This document shows positions 53,259-62,090 of a stretch of 64,000 nucleotides of DNA, piece by piece. The DNA is from Candidatus Gastranaerophilales bacterium (GTDB taxonomy: Bacteria; Cyanobacteriota; Vampirovibrionia; Gastranaerophilales; Gastranaerophilaceae). Where the stretch lies: NCBI GenBank assembly GCA_944325705.1, contig CALVBB010000002.1, forward strand, positions 1 through 64,000, in the 5' to 3' direction. Positions within the stretch are counted from its first letter, which is position 1, and each line of letters begins with the position of its first letter. A model generated the notes under the pieces. The model had not been told where the DNA came from, did not search any database, and was given only the letters and a program-made list of their open reading frames with translations. Position numbers and translations under genes: made by a program.

Positions 53259-56228
53259 TTAAGCTGAAAGTGTAAAGATTTCGTAAATTTCTTCGTCTGA
53301 AAGTTCTGTGATAATCTTTTCGCCCTCGTAAACCGCAAGATCTGCCAGTTCTTTCTTTGATTTCAGCATCTCATCAATTTTTTCTTCAAATGTTCCCAGA
53401 GTAATCATTCTGTGTACCATTACGTTTTTGTCCTGCCCGATACGGTAAGTTCTGTCGGTTGCCTGATCTTCTACTGCAGGGTTCCACCATAAATCATAAT
53501 GGATTACGTTAGTGGCGCTTGTAAGGTTCAGACCTGTTCCGCCTGCCTTCAGCGACAGTATCATAATTTTTGCATCTTCTTCGTTCTGGAAACGGTTAAT
53601 CAAGTCCTCACGCTGCGGAACTGTTAATGAGCCGTGGAAGAAAAGCGGTTCCGTGTTGCATTCTTCCGCGATTACTTTGCAGAGAATTTCGCCCATTTCC
53701 TTGTATTGCGTGAATATAAGAGTTTTTTCACCGTTGTCTAATATGCTCTGTACTGTTGAAATACATTTGTCCATCTTGCCGGAAAGTTCTCTGCTCATCT
53801 CCCCTGATTTTAAGAACTGGTAAGGGTGGTTGCAAATCTGTTTCAGTGCGGTGATAAGTTTGAAGATGTTGCCGCGTCTGTTGATACCTGAGAATGAACT
53901 TATCTTTTCCATCATCTCGTTCAATGTTTTTTCGTAAAGCACTGCCTGCGGTTTTGAAAGGTAACAGTATTCGTTCAGAACCATCTTTTCCGGCAGGTCT
54001 GAAATAACGTGTTTGTCTGTCTTTAAACGCCTCAGGACAAAAGGGGACACTGACATTTTAAGTTTTGCAGCGCGTGAGGTTTCTTTAAATCTTTCAATAG
54101 GTATAGCATAACTTTTCTGAAATTCTCTGAGTGAACCCAGATAACCCTGATTTATAAAGTCAAATATGCTCCACAATTCTGTTAACCTGTTTTCTACAGG
54201 AGTGCCGGTCATTGCAACCTTAACATCTGCTTTGAGTGTTTTTATTGCAAGTGTCTGGGCTGTATCAGGGTTTTTAATATTTTGGGCCTCATCAACGATA
54301 ACCATTCCCCAGCTCTGTTTTTTGAGTTCTTCGACGTCAATTCTCATAATCGCATAGGTGGTAAGAATTACGTCATGTTTCACATCAAGCTGTCTTTCTG
54401 CGCCATGGTAAATTACGGCATCTAAAGACGGTGCAAACATCTGTAATTCCTTCATCCAGTTTCCCATAAGCGTTGTAGGACAGATTACAAGAACCGGTTT
54501 TTTTAGATTTCCTTCCTCTTTCATTTTTAAAATAAGAGAGATAATCTGAATAGTCTTACCAAGCCCCATATCATCGGCCATACAAACACCGAAGCCTTTT
54601 GAAACGTTTGTCCATAGCCATTTCAAACCGGTCTGCTGATATGGTCTGAGTTCGCCTTTAAGCGTTTCCGGCGGGGTAACCTCAATTGGCTTTGTAAAGT
54701 CCTGAATTACACGCGCAAACGCATCATCGTAGTCAAAATCATACTGCGCAAGCTGTCCTGACATTGATGCGTGGATAAGTTCCATTCTGGACATTGATTT
54801 GAAGTTTGCTTTGGCAATTTGTTCAAAGATTTTTTTGCTTTCTTCCTTATCAATAAGTACGTATTTGTTTTTGTACTTAATAAGTCCGTTGCTGGTTTCA
54901 ACGAGTTTGTTAAATTCTTCAACGGAAATTTTATCGTTTCCGATTGCGATTTCGTAAGAAAAGTCAAGAATATCGTCAAGCGAAATTTTAGAAGAGGTTG
55001 AATTGTTGAAAATATCAGCTAAATCCTGAGAGCGCGACGCCTTAACCTTTGCATTGATTGAGGCTCTCGGAACCACAATATTAACAAGCTCTTTCGGAAG
55101 AATAACTTCTATTTGAGCTTTTTGGAGGTAATAAGCAGTCTGCGTGATAATCTTGTAAACCTCATTCAGGTTCAAATCCAGCGCGAGTTTTTCTTCATCC
55201 TCAAATAATTCTTCCAGTTCCGGCATATATTTTATGGCATAATTCAGCTGTTTTTCAACTATTTTTGCAATATCGGAGGATTTTGCATCGAAGATTTCAT
55301 CTTTATGATAAAGTTCGTCAATTAAGACGCTTTCGTTTGTTTTGCGGTTTTTGATGTGAACTTTAAGCTGGAAAAGCTCATCCTCAATTTTTTCAATTTT
55401 AAAGAACGGGATAACATCGTATTTGCCAAGGTAAAGCTCATCAAACCATTGCGAGAAGTTTTCTGCAATGTCTATTCCGCGCATAACCGAGCGCTGTTCA
55501 AGGTCTTTAATCATATACGTTCCGGATTTTACATCCTTGAACTTGTATGCCTTAATCCCTAAAAACTTGTAAATCACGTAATTCATATAATTATGAATAA
55601 AGTCTTTTACAAAGTTTTCAGGAATATCGCCTTTTATAAAGAGTTTTTCCGGAATATTTTCCTCAAACTGGTTGATAATCCTTGCAACCTGCTGGTTCGG
55701 GATAATAGGTTCATAAACAATCTTAAACATTGTCCCCTTTGTTCTGATTGTCGGAATGAAGTATAACTTTTCAATCAACTTCATTACAAAGTGTGCAAGA
55801 CCGTTCATATAAACGAATGTCTGAGTGAGGGCTTCCATCTCGATAACATCGCCGAAGCCGCCGAAATAGTCCATGACAAGATCAAGGCTCATTGCGTATC
55901 CGACTTCATTCCCAAGAACCTGCGGGCGGAAACGGAACAGTGAACCTTTTGACTTCAGGTAATATTCAAAGTTATTGGTCGGGGTGATAAAAAACGAGAG
56001 TTTCCCGTTTTCGTTAACCAGATAGAAGTTTGTATTTCTTGCAGGGGAATGCGGGCTTAAGAATACATCCTTAAACTCATCTTCCACAGTCTGGTAAATA
56101 AGGCTCAGTGTATATCTGAAATCCTTATTTTTAAACCCTTCCGGATTCTCAGACAGGTTAAAAAATAATTCGTCAATATTATTTTTTTTCAGTGAAAAAT
56201 CTATTCCTAATGTCTTTTGTTCTGTCAT
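53259..56228 (-). CDS. SNF2-family helicase-like ATPase
   Basis: 989 residues. The C-terminal half holds the SNF2 motor: LRPYQQTGLKWLW, Walker A MADDMGLGKTIQIISLIL, motif II VDEAQNIKN, motif III MTGTPVENRLTELWSIFDF, and the second RecA lobe LIFTQYKEMGEIL, LSLKAGGTGLNLTSATNVIHYD and WWNPAVEDQATDRTYRIGQ. The N-terminal ~500 residues are a bacterial SNF2-associated region without named motifs; no SWIM zinc finger is seen. Such proteins translocate on DNA and remodel protein-DNA complexes. AAGGA precedes the ATG. The downstream terminator is shared with the prepilin. Confidence 0.93.
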   Translation of the reverse strand: MTEQKTLGIDFSLKKNNIDELFFNLSENPEGFKNKDFRYTLSLIYQTVEDEFKDVFLSPHSPARNTNFYLVNENGKLSFFITPTNNFEYYLKSKGSLFRFRPQVLGNEVGYAMSLDLVMDYFGGFGDVIEMEALTQTFVYMNGLAHFVMKLIEKLYFIPTIRTKGTMFKIVYEPIIPNQQVARIINQFEENIPEKLFIKGDIPENFVKDFIHNYMNYVIYKFLGIKAYKFKDVKSGTYMIKDLEQRSVMRGIDIAENFSQWFDELYLGKYDVIPFFKIEKIEDELFQLKVHIKNRKTNESVLIDELYHKDEIFDAKSSDIAKIVEKQLNYAIKYMPELEELFEDEEKLALDLNLNEVYKIITQTAYYLQKAQIEVILPKELVNIVVPRASINAKVKASRSQDLADIFNNSTSSKISLDDILDFSYEIAIGNDKISVEEFNKLVETSNGLIKYKNKYVLIDKEESKKIFEQIAKANFKSMSRMELIHASMSGQLAQYDFDYDDAFARVIQDFTKPIEVTPPETLKGELRPYQQTGLKWLWTNVSKGFGVCMADDMGLGKTIQIISLILKMKEEGNLKKPVLVICPTTLMGNWMKELQMFAPSLDAVIYHGAERQLDVKHDVILTTYAIMRIDVEELKKQSWGMVIVDEAQNIKNPDTAQTLAIKTLKADVKVAMTGTPVENRLTELWSIFDFINQGYLGSLREFQKSYAIPIERFKETSRAAKLKMSVSPFVLRRLKTDKHVISDLPEKMVLNEYCYLSKPQAVLYEKTLNEMMEKISSFSGINRRGNIFKLITALKQICNHPYQFLKSGEMSRELSGKMDKCISTVQSILDNGEKTLIFTQYKEMGEILCKVIAEECNTEPLFFHGSLTVPQREDLINRFQNEEDAKIMILSLKAGGTGLNLTSATNVIHYDLWWNPAVEDQATDRTYRIGQDKNVMVHRMITLGTFEEKIDEMLKSKKELADLAVYEGEKIITELSDEEIYEIFTLSA

Positions 56229-56246
56229 GGGTGTCCTTTTGTAAAA

Positions 56247-56292
56247 GTGAAGAGTGATGTGTGACGAGTGATGTTAGCTGCATCACTCGTCA
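56247..56292. repeat. GTGAAGAGTGATG-type repeat and 12-bp hairpin
   Basis: A GTGAAGAGTGATGTGTGACG run is followed by TGACGAGTGATG (56262) pairing perfectly with CATCACTCGTCA (56281) around a 7-nt loop. It lies between gpmI and the SNF2 gene, 34 nt before the SNF2 start. Similar runs occur in the prepilin leader at 21797. Confidence 0.65.
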
Positions 56293-56300
56293 TTTTCCAT

Positions 56301-57827
56301 TTACTTGATTAGCGATTCGCAGTCCATTTCTGCCGGCTGTTTAATTCCGAGAAGCTGGAGAACTGTAGGCGCAATGTTACAAAGCGCCCCATCCTCTTTA
56401 AGCTGTGCATCTTTCGGGCCGTTAATCAGTACAAACGGAACTTTGTTTGTAGTGTGTGCGGTTTGCGGCTTGCCGGTTTCAGGGTTTACCATAACCTCGC
56501 TGTTGCCGTGGTCTGCTGTCAAAAGCATTGTAATACCGTTTTTAATGCAGGCATCTGCAATTTTTCCGACACATTCATCAACAACATGGCAGGCTTTTGT
56601 TGCTGCCTCAATTACACCTGTATGACCTACCATATCAGGGTTTGCAAAGTTAACAAGTATAAATCCGTATTCAGGATTGTCGATTGCTTTTAATACGTTC
56701 TCGCAAACTACAGGAGCACTCATTTCCGGCTGCATATCGTAGGTCGCAACTTTCGGCGACGGAACAAGAACTCTTGTTTCGTGCGGCTGCGGTTCGTCAA
56801 TTCCGCCGTTAAAGAAGAATGTGACATGCGCATATTTTTCGGTTTCTGCTGTACGGAACTGTTTAATACCATTTGCTTCCAGTACATCGCCGAGTATATT
56901 CACAAGGTGTTCTTTCGGAAAAGCTACAGGGAATGTGAAATCTTCATTATAGCTTGTCATTGTTACATAACAGATGTTTTTGAGAACTTTTTTTCTCTTG
57001 AAACCATCAAAGTCTGCAAAATTGATAGCTTTTGAAATTTCTCTTGCTCTGTCCGGTCTGTAGTTGAAGAAAATTATTGCATCATTATCGTGAATTCTGC
57101 TTTCTTCGCCTCCGATAACTGTCGGAAGAACAAATTCGTCGTTGTCGCCTCTTGCATAAGATGCTTTAACCCCTTCGCAGGCAGTTGCAGCGTGTTCGCC
57201 TTCGCCGAGAAGAAGCGCATTATAGCCTTTTTCAACTCTGTCCCATCTGTTATCCCTGTCCATTATATAATATCTGCCGATAATAGTTGCAATCGGCGGC
57301 AGATTATATTTTTTTAGTTCTTCTTCTACCCGCTCAAGATAAGTGCAGGCACTCTGCGGCGGAGTGTCGCGGCCATCAAGGAACGCATGTACATAGACTT
57401 TTTTCAAACCTTCATCAGCAGCAAGTTTTATCAAAGCAAGCAGATGGTCTAAAGACGAATGAACCCCTCCGGTTGATACAAGTCCGTATATATGTAAAGC
57501 GGAATTGTTTTTCTTAGCGTGGTTAACAGCCATCAGGAAACGTTCGTTTTTGAAGAAAGAACCGTCCTTGATTGCCCTGTTAATTCTCGATAAATCCTGA
57601 TGTACTACGCGTCCGGCACCGAGATTGAGGTGTCCGACTTCACTGTTTCCCATCTGGCCTTCCGGAAGCCCTACATATTGCCCGTCAGCGTGAATTGTGA
57701 TTGACGGAAACTCTTTTTCCAGTCTGTCAACATGCACCGGGTGTGCAAGTTTAGTTGCATCATACTCAGGGTGATTTTTACTTATACCCCAGCCGTCCAT
57801 AATACATAATAAAACTCTTTTACTCAT
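56301..57827 (-). CDS. gpmI: 2,3-bisphosphoglycerate-independent phosphoglycerate mutase
   Basis: 508 residues, the normal size. The metal-bound catalytic Ser is in GQMGNSEVGHLNLGAGR. Metal ligands fit LCIMDGWG near the start and the later HGNSE and GHTG segments (LLTADHGNSEVM, NPDMVGHTG). LDGRDTPPQSA is also typical. It interconverts 3- and 2-phosphoglycerate in glycolysis. GAGG precedes the ATG. The 249-nt region upstream to the XRE gene has no gene that I can see. Confidence 0.97.
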   Translation of the reverse strand: MSKRVLLCIMDGWGISKNHPEYDATKLAHPVHVDRLEKEFPSITIHADGQYVGLPEGQMGNSEVGHLNLGAGRVVHQDLSRINRAIKDGSFFKNERFLMAVNHAKKNNSALHIYGLVSTGGVHSSLDHLLALIKLAADEGLKKVYVHAFLDGRDTPPQSACTYLERVEEELKKYNLPPIATIIGRYYIMDRDNRWDRVEKGYNALLLGEGEHAATACEGVKASYARGDNDEFVLPTVIGGEESRIHDNDAIIFFNYRPDRAREISKAINFADFDGFKRKKVLKNICYVTMTSYNEDFTFPVAFPKEHLVNILGDVLEANGIKQFRTAETEKYAHVTFFFNGGIDEPQPHETRVLVPSPKVATYDMQPEMSAPVVCENVLKAIDNPEYGFILVNFANPDMVGHTGVIEAATKACHVVDECVGKIADACIKNGITMLLTADHGNSEVMVNPETGKPQTAHTTNKVPFVLINGPKDAQLKEDGALCNIAPTVLQLLGIKQPAEMDCESLIK

Positions 57828-58075
57828 ATCTATATCCCTCTAATGTAAGATTTAAACATGTATTGAATAACAATACCACATTGCTTAAATTTTATCAGGA
57901 ACATAATTTAATTACAAGAGCGTATTCTAACCGAGAGTTCTAGAATAAAATTAACCCGTGTATAACAAAAAGTGCAAATTAGTATATCTTTTATTACAGT
58001 ATAATCAATAATATATAAAATAATAGCCAATAAGTTAATACAAGTTATTACTCAATTTTTGTATTATTATAACTA

Positions 58076-58294
58076 ATGAATAAGGAAGAGTTGTTAAAAA
58101 GATTTGGCAAAAATGTAAAAATTGAACGGATTAAGAAGGATCTTACTCAGGAGCAGCTTGCTGAAACTATGGATGTAAGCCAGAATTACCTTGCCTGTGT
58201 TGAGTGCGGCAGGCAGAATATGTCATTAGCCAAGGTTCTTGAACTTTCTAAGGCGCTCGGCGTCAATATTGAATCTCTTTTAAAGTTTTCTTAA
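58076..58294 (+). CDS. Small XRE-family transcriptional regulator
   Basis: 72 residues, a single helix-turn-helix: VKIERIKKDLTQEQLAETMDVSQNYLACVECGRQNMSLAKVLELSKALG. It is similar in size and layout to the regulator at 36747. There is no Shine-Dalgarno; AT-rich TATTATTATAACTA precedes the ATG, so a leaderless start is possible. It converges with the degenerate amidohydrolase gene, 6 nt apart. Targets unknown. Confidence 0.88.
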   Translation: MNKEELLKRFGKNVKIERIKKDLTQEQLAETMDVSQNYLACVECGRQNMSLAKVLELSKALGVNIESLLKFS

Positions 58295-58300
58295 ATTTCG

Positions 58301-59611
58301 TTAAATTGTAAATCTGGTCTGATTTTTCTTTACAATTTTTCTCCCGCCTGAATATGTTGCATAAGGCTGCGGGTTCTCTTTTATGGCATTGTAATCCTTG
58401 CCTTCTTCTATTTTAAACACATTAAAATCAGCGTCTTTGCCAATTTTTATAGAGCCTGTAATATTGTCAAGTCTCAAAATTTTCGCCGGATAGATTGTAA
58501 GATACTTGATAAGTTCCTCCAGCGGCAGAATATTTTTGTTGTCGGCTCTTACAGCGATTTCAAGCAGATTAAAATTCTTTTCCGGTAAGAAGCTCTGTGA
58601 GGAAAAACCGAAGTTCCCGCTGAAATATTTTAAAACAGTTTCAAAATCAAGTTTTTTCCCGCAGATTTCCACGCTGTAATCCGGCTGATATATATATTTA
58701 ACACCGGTGGAAGCCAGTTCTTCCAGTTCGCTTTCTGTGAGGTAGTTGGCGTTTGCAGCTAACACCTTGTTGGTTAGAACTTTTAAATTTGCAAGATACT
58801 CAACCGGTTTTAAATCTTTTGTGTATGGTGTGATTTTTCTAAGCCCCATAAATTTGTGCAGTATGTCAATATCTGAAAATCCGTGTTCAAGCCATTCTAT
58901 TTCGTCTTTTGCCTCCGCAAACCTTGTCATAAGAAGCATATTGTGCTTTCTGCAATATTTTGAAAAAAGATTCCACATCTTTTTATGAACGCCGGATTCA
59001 GAGTTAAGCATTATGCCTATGTGGGTTTTTGAACCCTTATGCTGAACTAAATCCTCAACTCTGGCACGCATTTCCTTAAACTGTTTCTTGCTCTTTTCAG
59101 ATGTGTCCGAGAAAACCTCAAAGAAAAGGTAAGTTCTTATCGGGAGTTTATTAATTGTTTCAAAATACTTAAACTCTTTGGAAACCTGCGCAATACAGGT
59201 TGTTCCGGATTTTATGGCCATTGTGACGCCGTCGTCAAAAGATTTAAGTTTACCGTTTCTGTCAAATAAGTAGTAAGAAGCAAGAATGTTTGCCCATTTG
59301 AGCGCATAATTATCAGGTTTTATTCCGGCAAAATTATATTTTTTGCTAAGATTAATAAAAAAGCTTTTGAGACAGCTTTTAATGCCTGCGGGTTTAATAA
59401 GCCCTATATTTGTGTACTGAAACTGTGTCAGAAGATCGATAAATCCTGGAGTAATGACTGCATTCCCTAAATCTTTGACATATTTTTCGTCAAAATTAAC
59501 GTCCTTATTCGGGATTAGGTTGACAATTTTTCCCTCATCCACAACGAGTGCGGTATCTTCAAGAATTTTATCTTCTGCTGTCAAAATCCATTTTGCTTTA
59601 TAACACTTCAT
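58301..59611 (-). CDS. Amidohydrolase-fold protein lacking metal ligands (pseudoenzyme candidate)
   Basis: 436 residues. The layout is that of cytosine-deaminase/chlorohydrolase-type amidohydrolases: a beta-sandwich start (KAKWILTAEDKILEDTALVVDEGKIVNL), ITPGFIDLLTQFQYTN, a barrel, and the closing IYPAKILRLDNITGSIKIGKDADFNVFK. The metal-binding H-x-H expected after PGFID is replaced by L-x-Q. The third His region reads LLMTRFAEAKDEIEW (His expected where Thr/Arg stands), and the fourth reads VLAANANYLTESELEEL (His expected in place of Ala/Asn). It is a full-length frame, so it is maintained but probably not a hydrolase. GAGGG precedes the ATG. Confidence 0.75.
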   Translation of the reverse strand: MKCYKAKWILTAEDKILEDTALVVDEGKIVNLIPNKDVNFDEKYVKDLGNAVITPGFIDLLTQFQYTNIGLIKPAGIKSCLKSFFINLSKKYNFAGIKPDNYALKWANILASYYLFDRNGKLKSFDDGVTMAIKSGTTCIAQVSKEFKYFETINKLPIRTYLFFEVFSDTSEKSKKQFKEMRARVEDLVQHKGSKTHIGIMLNSESGVHKKMWNLFSKYCRKHNMLLMTRFAEAKDEIEWLEHGFSDIDILHKFMGLRKITPYTKDLKPVEYLANLKVLTNKVLAANANYLTESELEELASTGVKYIYQPDYSVEICGKKLDFETVLKYFSGNFGFSSQSFLPEKNFNLLEIAVRADNKNILPLEELIKYLTIYPAKILRLDNITGSIKIGKDADFNVFKIEEGKDYNAIKENPQPYATYSGGRKIVKKNQTRFTI

Positions 59612-59671
59612 AATGTCCCTCTTTAAACTAATTCTATATTATTGCCGGCTAAAAAGCAAGGCGGATTTTGT

Positions 59672-60637
59672 TCAGATATTTTTCGGGTCAAAACGTTTGT
59701 CAATTTCAAACAACGCCTCTGTTGTATAAGCATCAACTTTATGAAATTCTTTATCGCCTTTCATTTTGACCATAATCGGGTACGGAATGAAAGTTCCGTC
59801 CTGATAGATGCCGTGCTGGCTGCCGTTTTCGCTGAGAAGCTGTTTTGCTACTCCGACAACTTTCCCGTTTTCGTAGGCAAAATTATATCTTGTAACACGT
59901 TCAGTGTCAAAAAATTCGCCGAATACATCATTATAAACACTTGTTTCATAAATTTTATTTTTATGGAAAAACTGCTGGTAAGTCCTCCCGTGTTCCTTAT
60001 CCATAAGACGGTATTTAAGTTTTTCAACACCTTCAAATGGCTCTGTTTCTCCAATACCTGGAATCGAAAACTGTTTTTCTTCGACTATGCCGGTTTTATA
60101 AGGCTGTAATAATTCCGGAGTAACTTTTACCTGTCCGTTAATAACAATTGCTGATGCAATATGTTCTTCCGGAGGCTGAGGATTCTGAGTAGACACTTCC
60201 GGAATGCCGTTTGTTGGATCAGCATTATCTGGAACCCTGTTCTCAGTGGGTGTTGAAGGTAGATTTTCAGGAGAGTTTGCGGATGGAGTTCCTGTTTTCA
60301 CCGGTTCTGCCGGCGGTTCAGGAGCATTGGTTTTCTGAGGAGCTGGCTCAACTGGCTGCTCGGGCTTCATCTCAGGCTTGGGCTCCGGTTTTGGCTCAGG
60401 TTTCCCGTGACCTTTCCTGCGTCCCTTTTTTAAGTTTACACTGTCGTCAAGCACCTGTCCGGCTTTGCCTGATTTTGTTTTTCTTATGATTGCGTATGTA
60501 GCAATTCCTAGGGCTGCAAGCCCTGCAAGTCCGTAGCCCACTTCTTTTGCGGTTATTTTATGTTCTTTTTTATTGTTTGCTGTATTTGCATTAAAAGCTG
60601 CTGCATAGCTGTAGCTTTGTATCGGGTTAATTCTCAT
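59672..60637 (-). CDS. Lineage-type protein with Pro-rich linker and membrane segment
   Basis: 321 residues from ATG 60637 with GAGG upstream; a longer open frame reaches into obgE. The N-terminus (MRINPIQSYSYAAAFNA) is of the kind seen in other unknown proteins here. One hydrophobic segment (VGYGLAGLAALGIATYAII) is followed by a basic stretch and then about 80 residues of Pro/Glu/Lys repeats (KPEPKPEPKPEMKPEQPVE). The C-terminal domain (about 150 residues, from IVINGQVKVTPELLQPYK) has strand-rich segments and KLKYRLMDKEHGRTYQQFF. Function unknown. Confidence 0.72.
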   Translation of the reverse strand: MRINPIQSYSYAAAFNANTANNKKEHKITAKEVGYGLAGLAALGIATYAIIRKTKSGKAGQVLDDSVNLKKGRRKGHGKPEPKPEPKPEMKPEQPVEPAPQKTNAPEPPAEPVKTGTPSANSPENLPSTPTENRVPDNADPTNGIPEVSTQNPQPPEEHIASAIVINGQVKVTPELLQPYKTGIVEEKQFSIPGIGETEPFEGVEKLKYRLMDKEHGRTYQQFFHKNKIYETSVYNDVFGEFFDTERVTRYNFAYENGKVVGVAKQLLSENGSQHGIYQDGTFIPYPIMVKMKGDKEFHKVDAYTTEALFEIDKRFDPKNI

Positions 60638-60692
60638 GCTTTTTTCCTCATAAATCCTGTTATATAAAATCCGGACATAAATTTTTTTGCTA

Positions 60693-61976
60693 TTATCCGT
60701 AAAATTCGTCTGCGTAATATGCAAACTCAAGATGGCCTGTAATAATGGTGTCGCCGTCTTTTACTCCCATAGCTTTTAATTTTTCAAAGACACCCATTCC
60801 TGTTAAAATATTCTGGAACCGGATTACCTGTTCTACATTTCTGGCATCAGTCACCATGGCGAGCCTTGATATTTTTCCGCCGGTTATTATGTAGACATCT
60901 TTTGCGACTTTTGTAATTTCATAATCGCTGTCATCATTATTGTATGCTGCTAAATCTTCTTCCACCACAATTTCAGTGACCGGTTTTTCAATTTCGTCAA
61001 CCTTCTGTGACATAAAATTAACAAGTTTATCCACATTTTCGCCTGTTACAGCAGAAATCAAAAACACATCCTCAGCCTTTTTCTTAAACTCATTGTATAA
61101 AAAGTCTTTTCTCTCATCATCAATGGCGTCGATCTTATTCAGCGCGACAATTTGATAAAGTTTGCCGAGTTTTTCAGAGTGTTTGGAAAGTTCAAGGTTG
61201 ATTTTTTCGTAATTTTCAATCGGATTTTCTTCTGTTGAGTCAATTATATGAACCAGAAATCTGCATCTTTCTACATGTCTCAAAAAGTCATGCCCGAGTC
61301 CGACACCTTCTGACGCCCCTTCAATAAGCCCCGGAATATCCGCAACCACGTATCCGTCGCCGGATGGCTTTCTTACGACTCCAAGATTCGGTATAAGTGT
61401 TGTAAAAGGATAATCTGCAATTTTTGGCTTTGCAGAACTAATTCTGCTGATAAATGTTGATTTCCCAGCGTTCGGCATCCCGAGAAGCCCGACATCTGCA
61501 ATAAGTTTCAGTTCTAAAAATAGTTCTCGCTCAATCGGAGGTTCACCGGGTTCGCAGAATTGAGGGGCGCGCTTTTGCGCTGTTGCAAATCTTGCGTTGC
61601 CGCGGCCGCCTCTGCCTCCTTTTGCCACAAGAACTTTCTGTCCGTGTTCTGTCAAATCCGCAATAATGTTTCCGCTTTTCACATCCTTTACGACAGTTCC
61701 TACAGGAACTTTTATATATAAATCTTTTGCGCAGCGTCCGTGGCAGTTTTTAATTCCGCCGTTTTCACCGCTTTCAGCTTTAAATACCGATTTGTATTTG
61801 AAATCCATAAGCGTTGACATATTTTCATCGGCTATCAAATAAACATCGCCGCCCTTGCCTCCGTCACCGCCTGCCGGGCCGCCTTTGTCAACATATTTTT
61901 CGCGCCGCCACGCAACCATTCCGTTGCCGCCTCTGCCTGAAACTATTCTGATTTTTGTTTTATCTAAAAATTGCAT
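60693..61976 (-). CDS. obgE: GTPase Obg/CgtA
   Basis: 427 residues. The glycine-rich Obg fold is at the N-terminus (GRGGNGMVAWRREKYVDKGGPAGGDGGKGG). The G domain has GMPNAGKSTFISRIS (G1), DIPGLIEGASEGVGLGHDFLRH (G3/switch) and NKIDAIDD (G4). A C-terminal OCT domain follows (from about residue 340, ITKVAKDVYIITGGKI). It controls ribosome assembly and stress responses. AAGGG precedes the ATG. Confidence 0.97.
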   Translation of the reverse strand: MQFLDKTKIRIVSGRGGNGMVAWRREKYVDKGGPAGGDGGKGGDVYLIADENMSTLMDFKYKSVFKAESGENGGIKNCHGRCAKDLYIKVPVGTVVKDVKSGNIIADLTEHGQKVLVAKGGRGGRGNARFATAQKRAPQFCEPGEPPIERELFLELKLIADVGLLGMPNAGKSTFISRISSAKPKIADYPFTTLIPNLGVVRKPSGDGYVVADIPGLIEGASEGVGLGHDFLRHVERCRFLVHIIDSTEENPIENYEKINLELSKHSEKLGKLYQIVALNKIDAIDDERKDFLYNEFKKKAEDVFLISAVTGENVDKLVNFMSQKVDEIEKPVTEIVVEEDLAAYNNDDSDYEITKVAKDVYIITGGKISRLAMVTDARNVEQVIRFQNILTGMGVFEKLKAMGVKDGDTIITGHLEFAYYADEFYG

Positions 61977-62078
61977 TTTTATATCCCTTGTCCGGTTATG
62001 TTCTGTATATTAAAGCTGTTTCTTACCCTTACCTTTATGCAGCTCTTAGCTGTTTAATGTCAAAATTTTTATTTGTAC

Positions 62079-62084
62079 TATAAT
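62079..62084 (+). promoter_or_regulatory. -10 box (TATAAT) 6 nt before the start codon
   Basis: TATAAT is followed by six nt (AATACT) and ATG 62091, with no Shine-Dalgarno. It supports ATG 62091 over the in-frame start at 62073. Confidence 0.6.
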
Positions 62085-62090
62085 AATACT

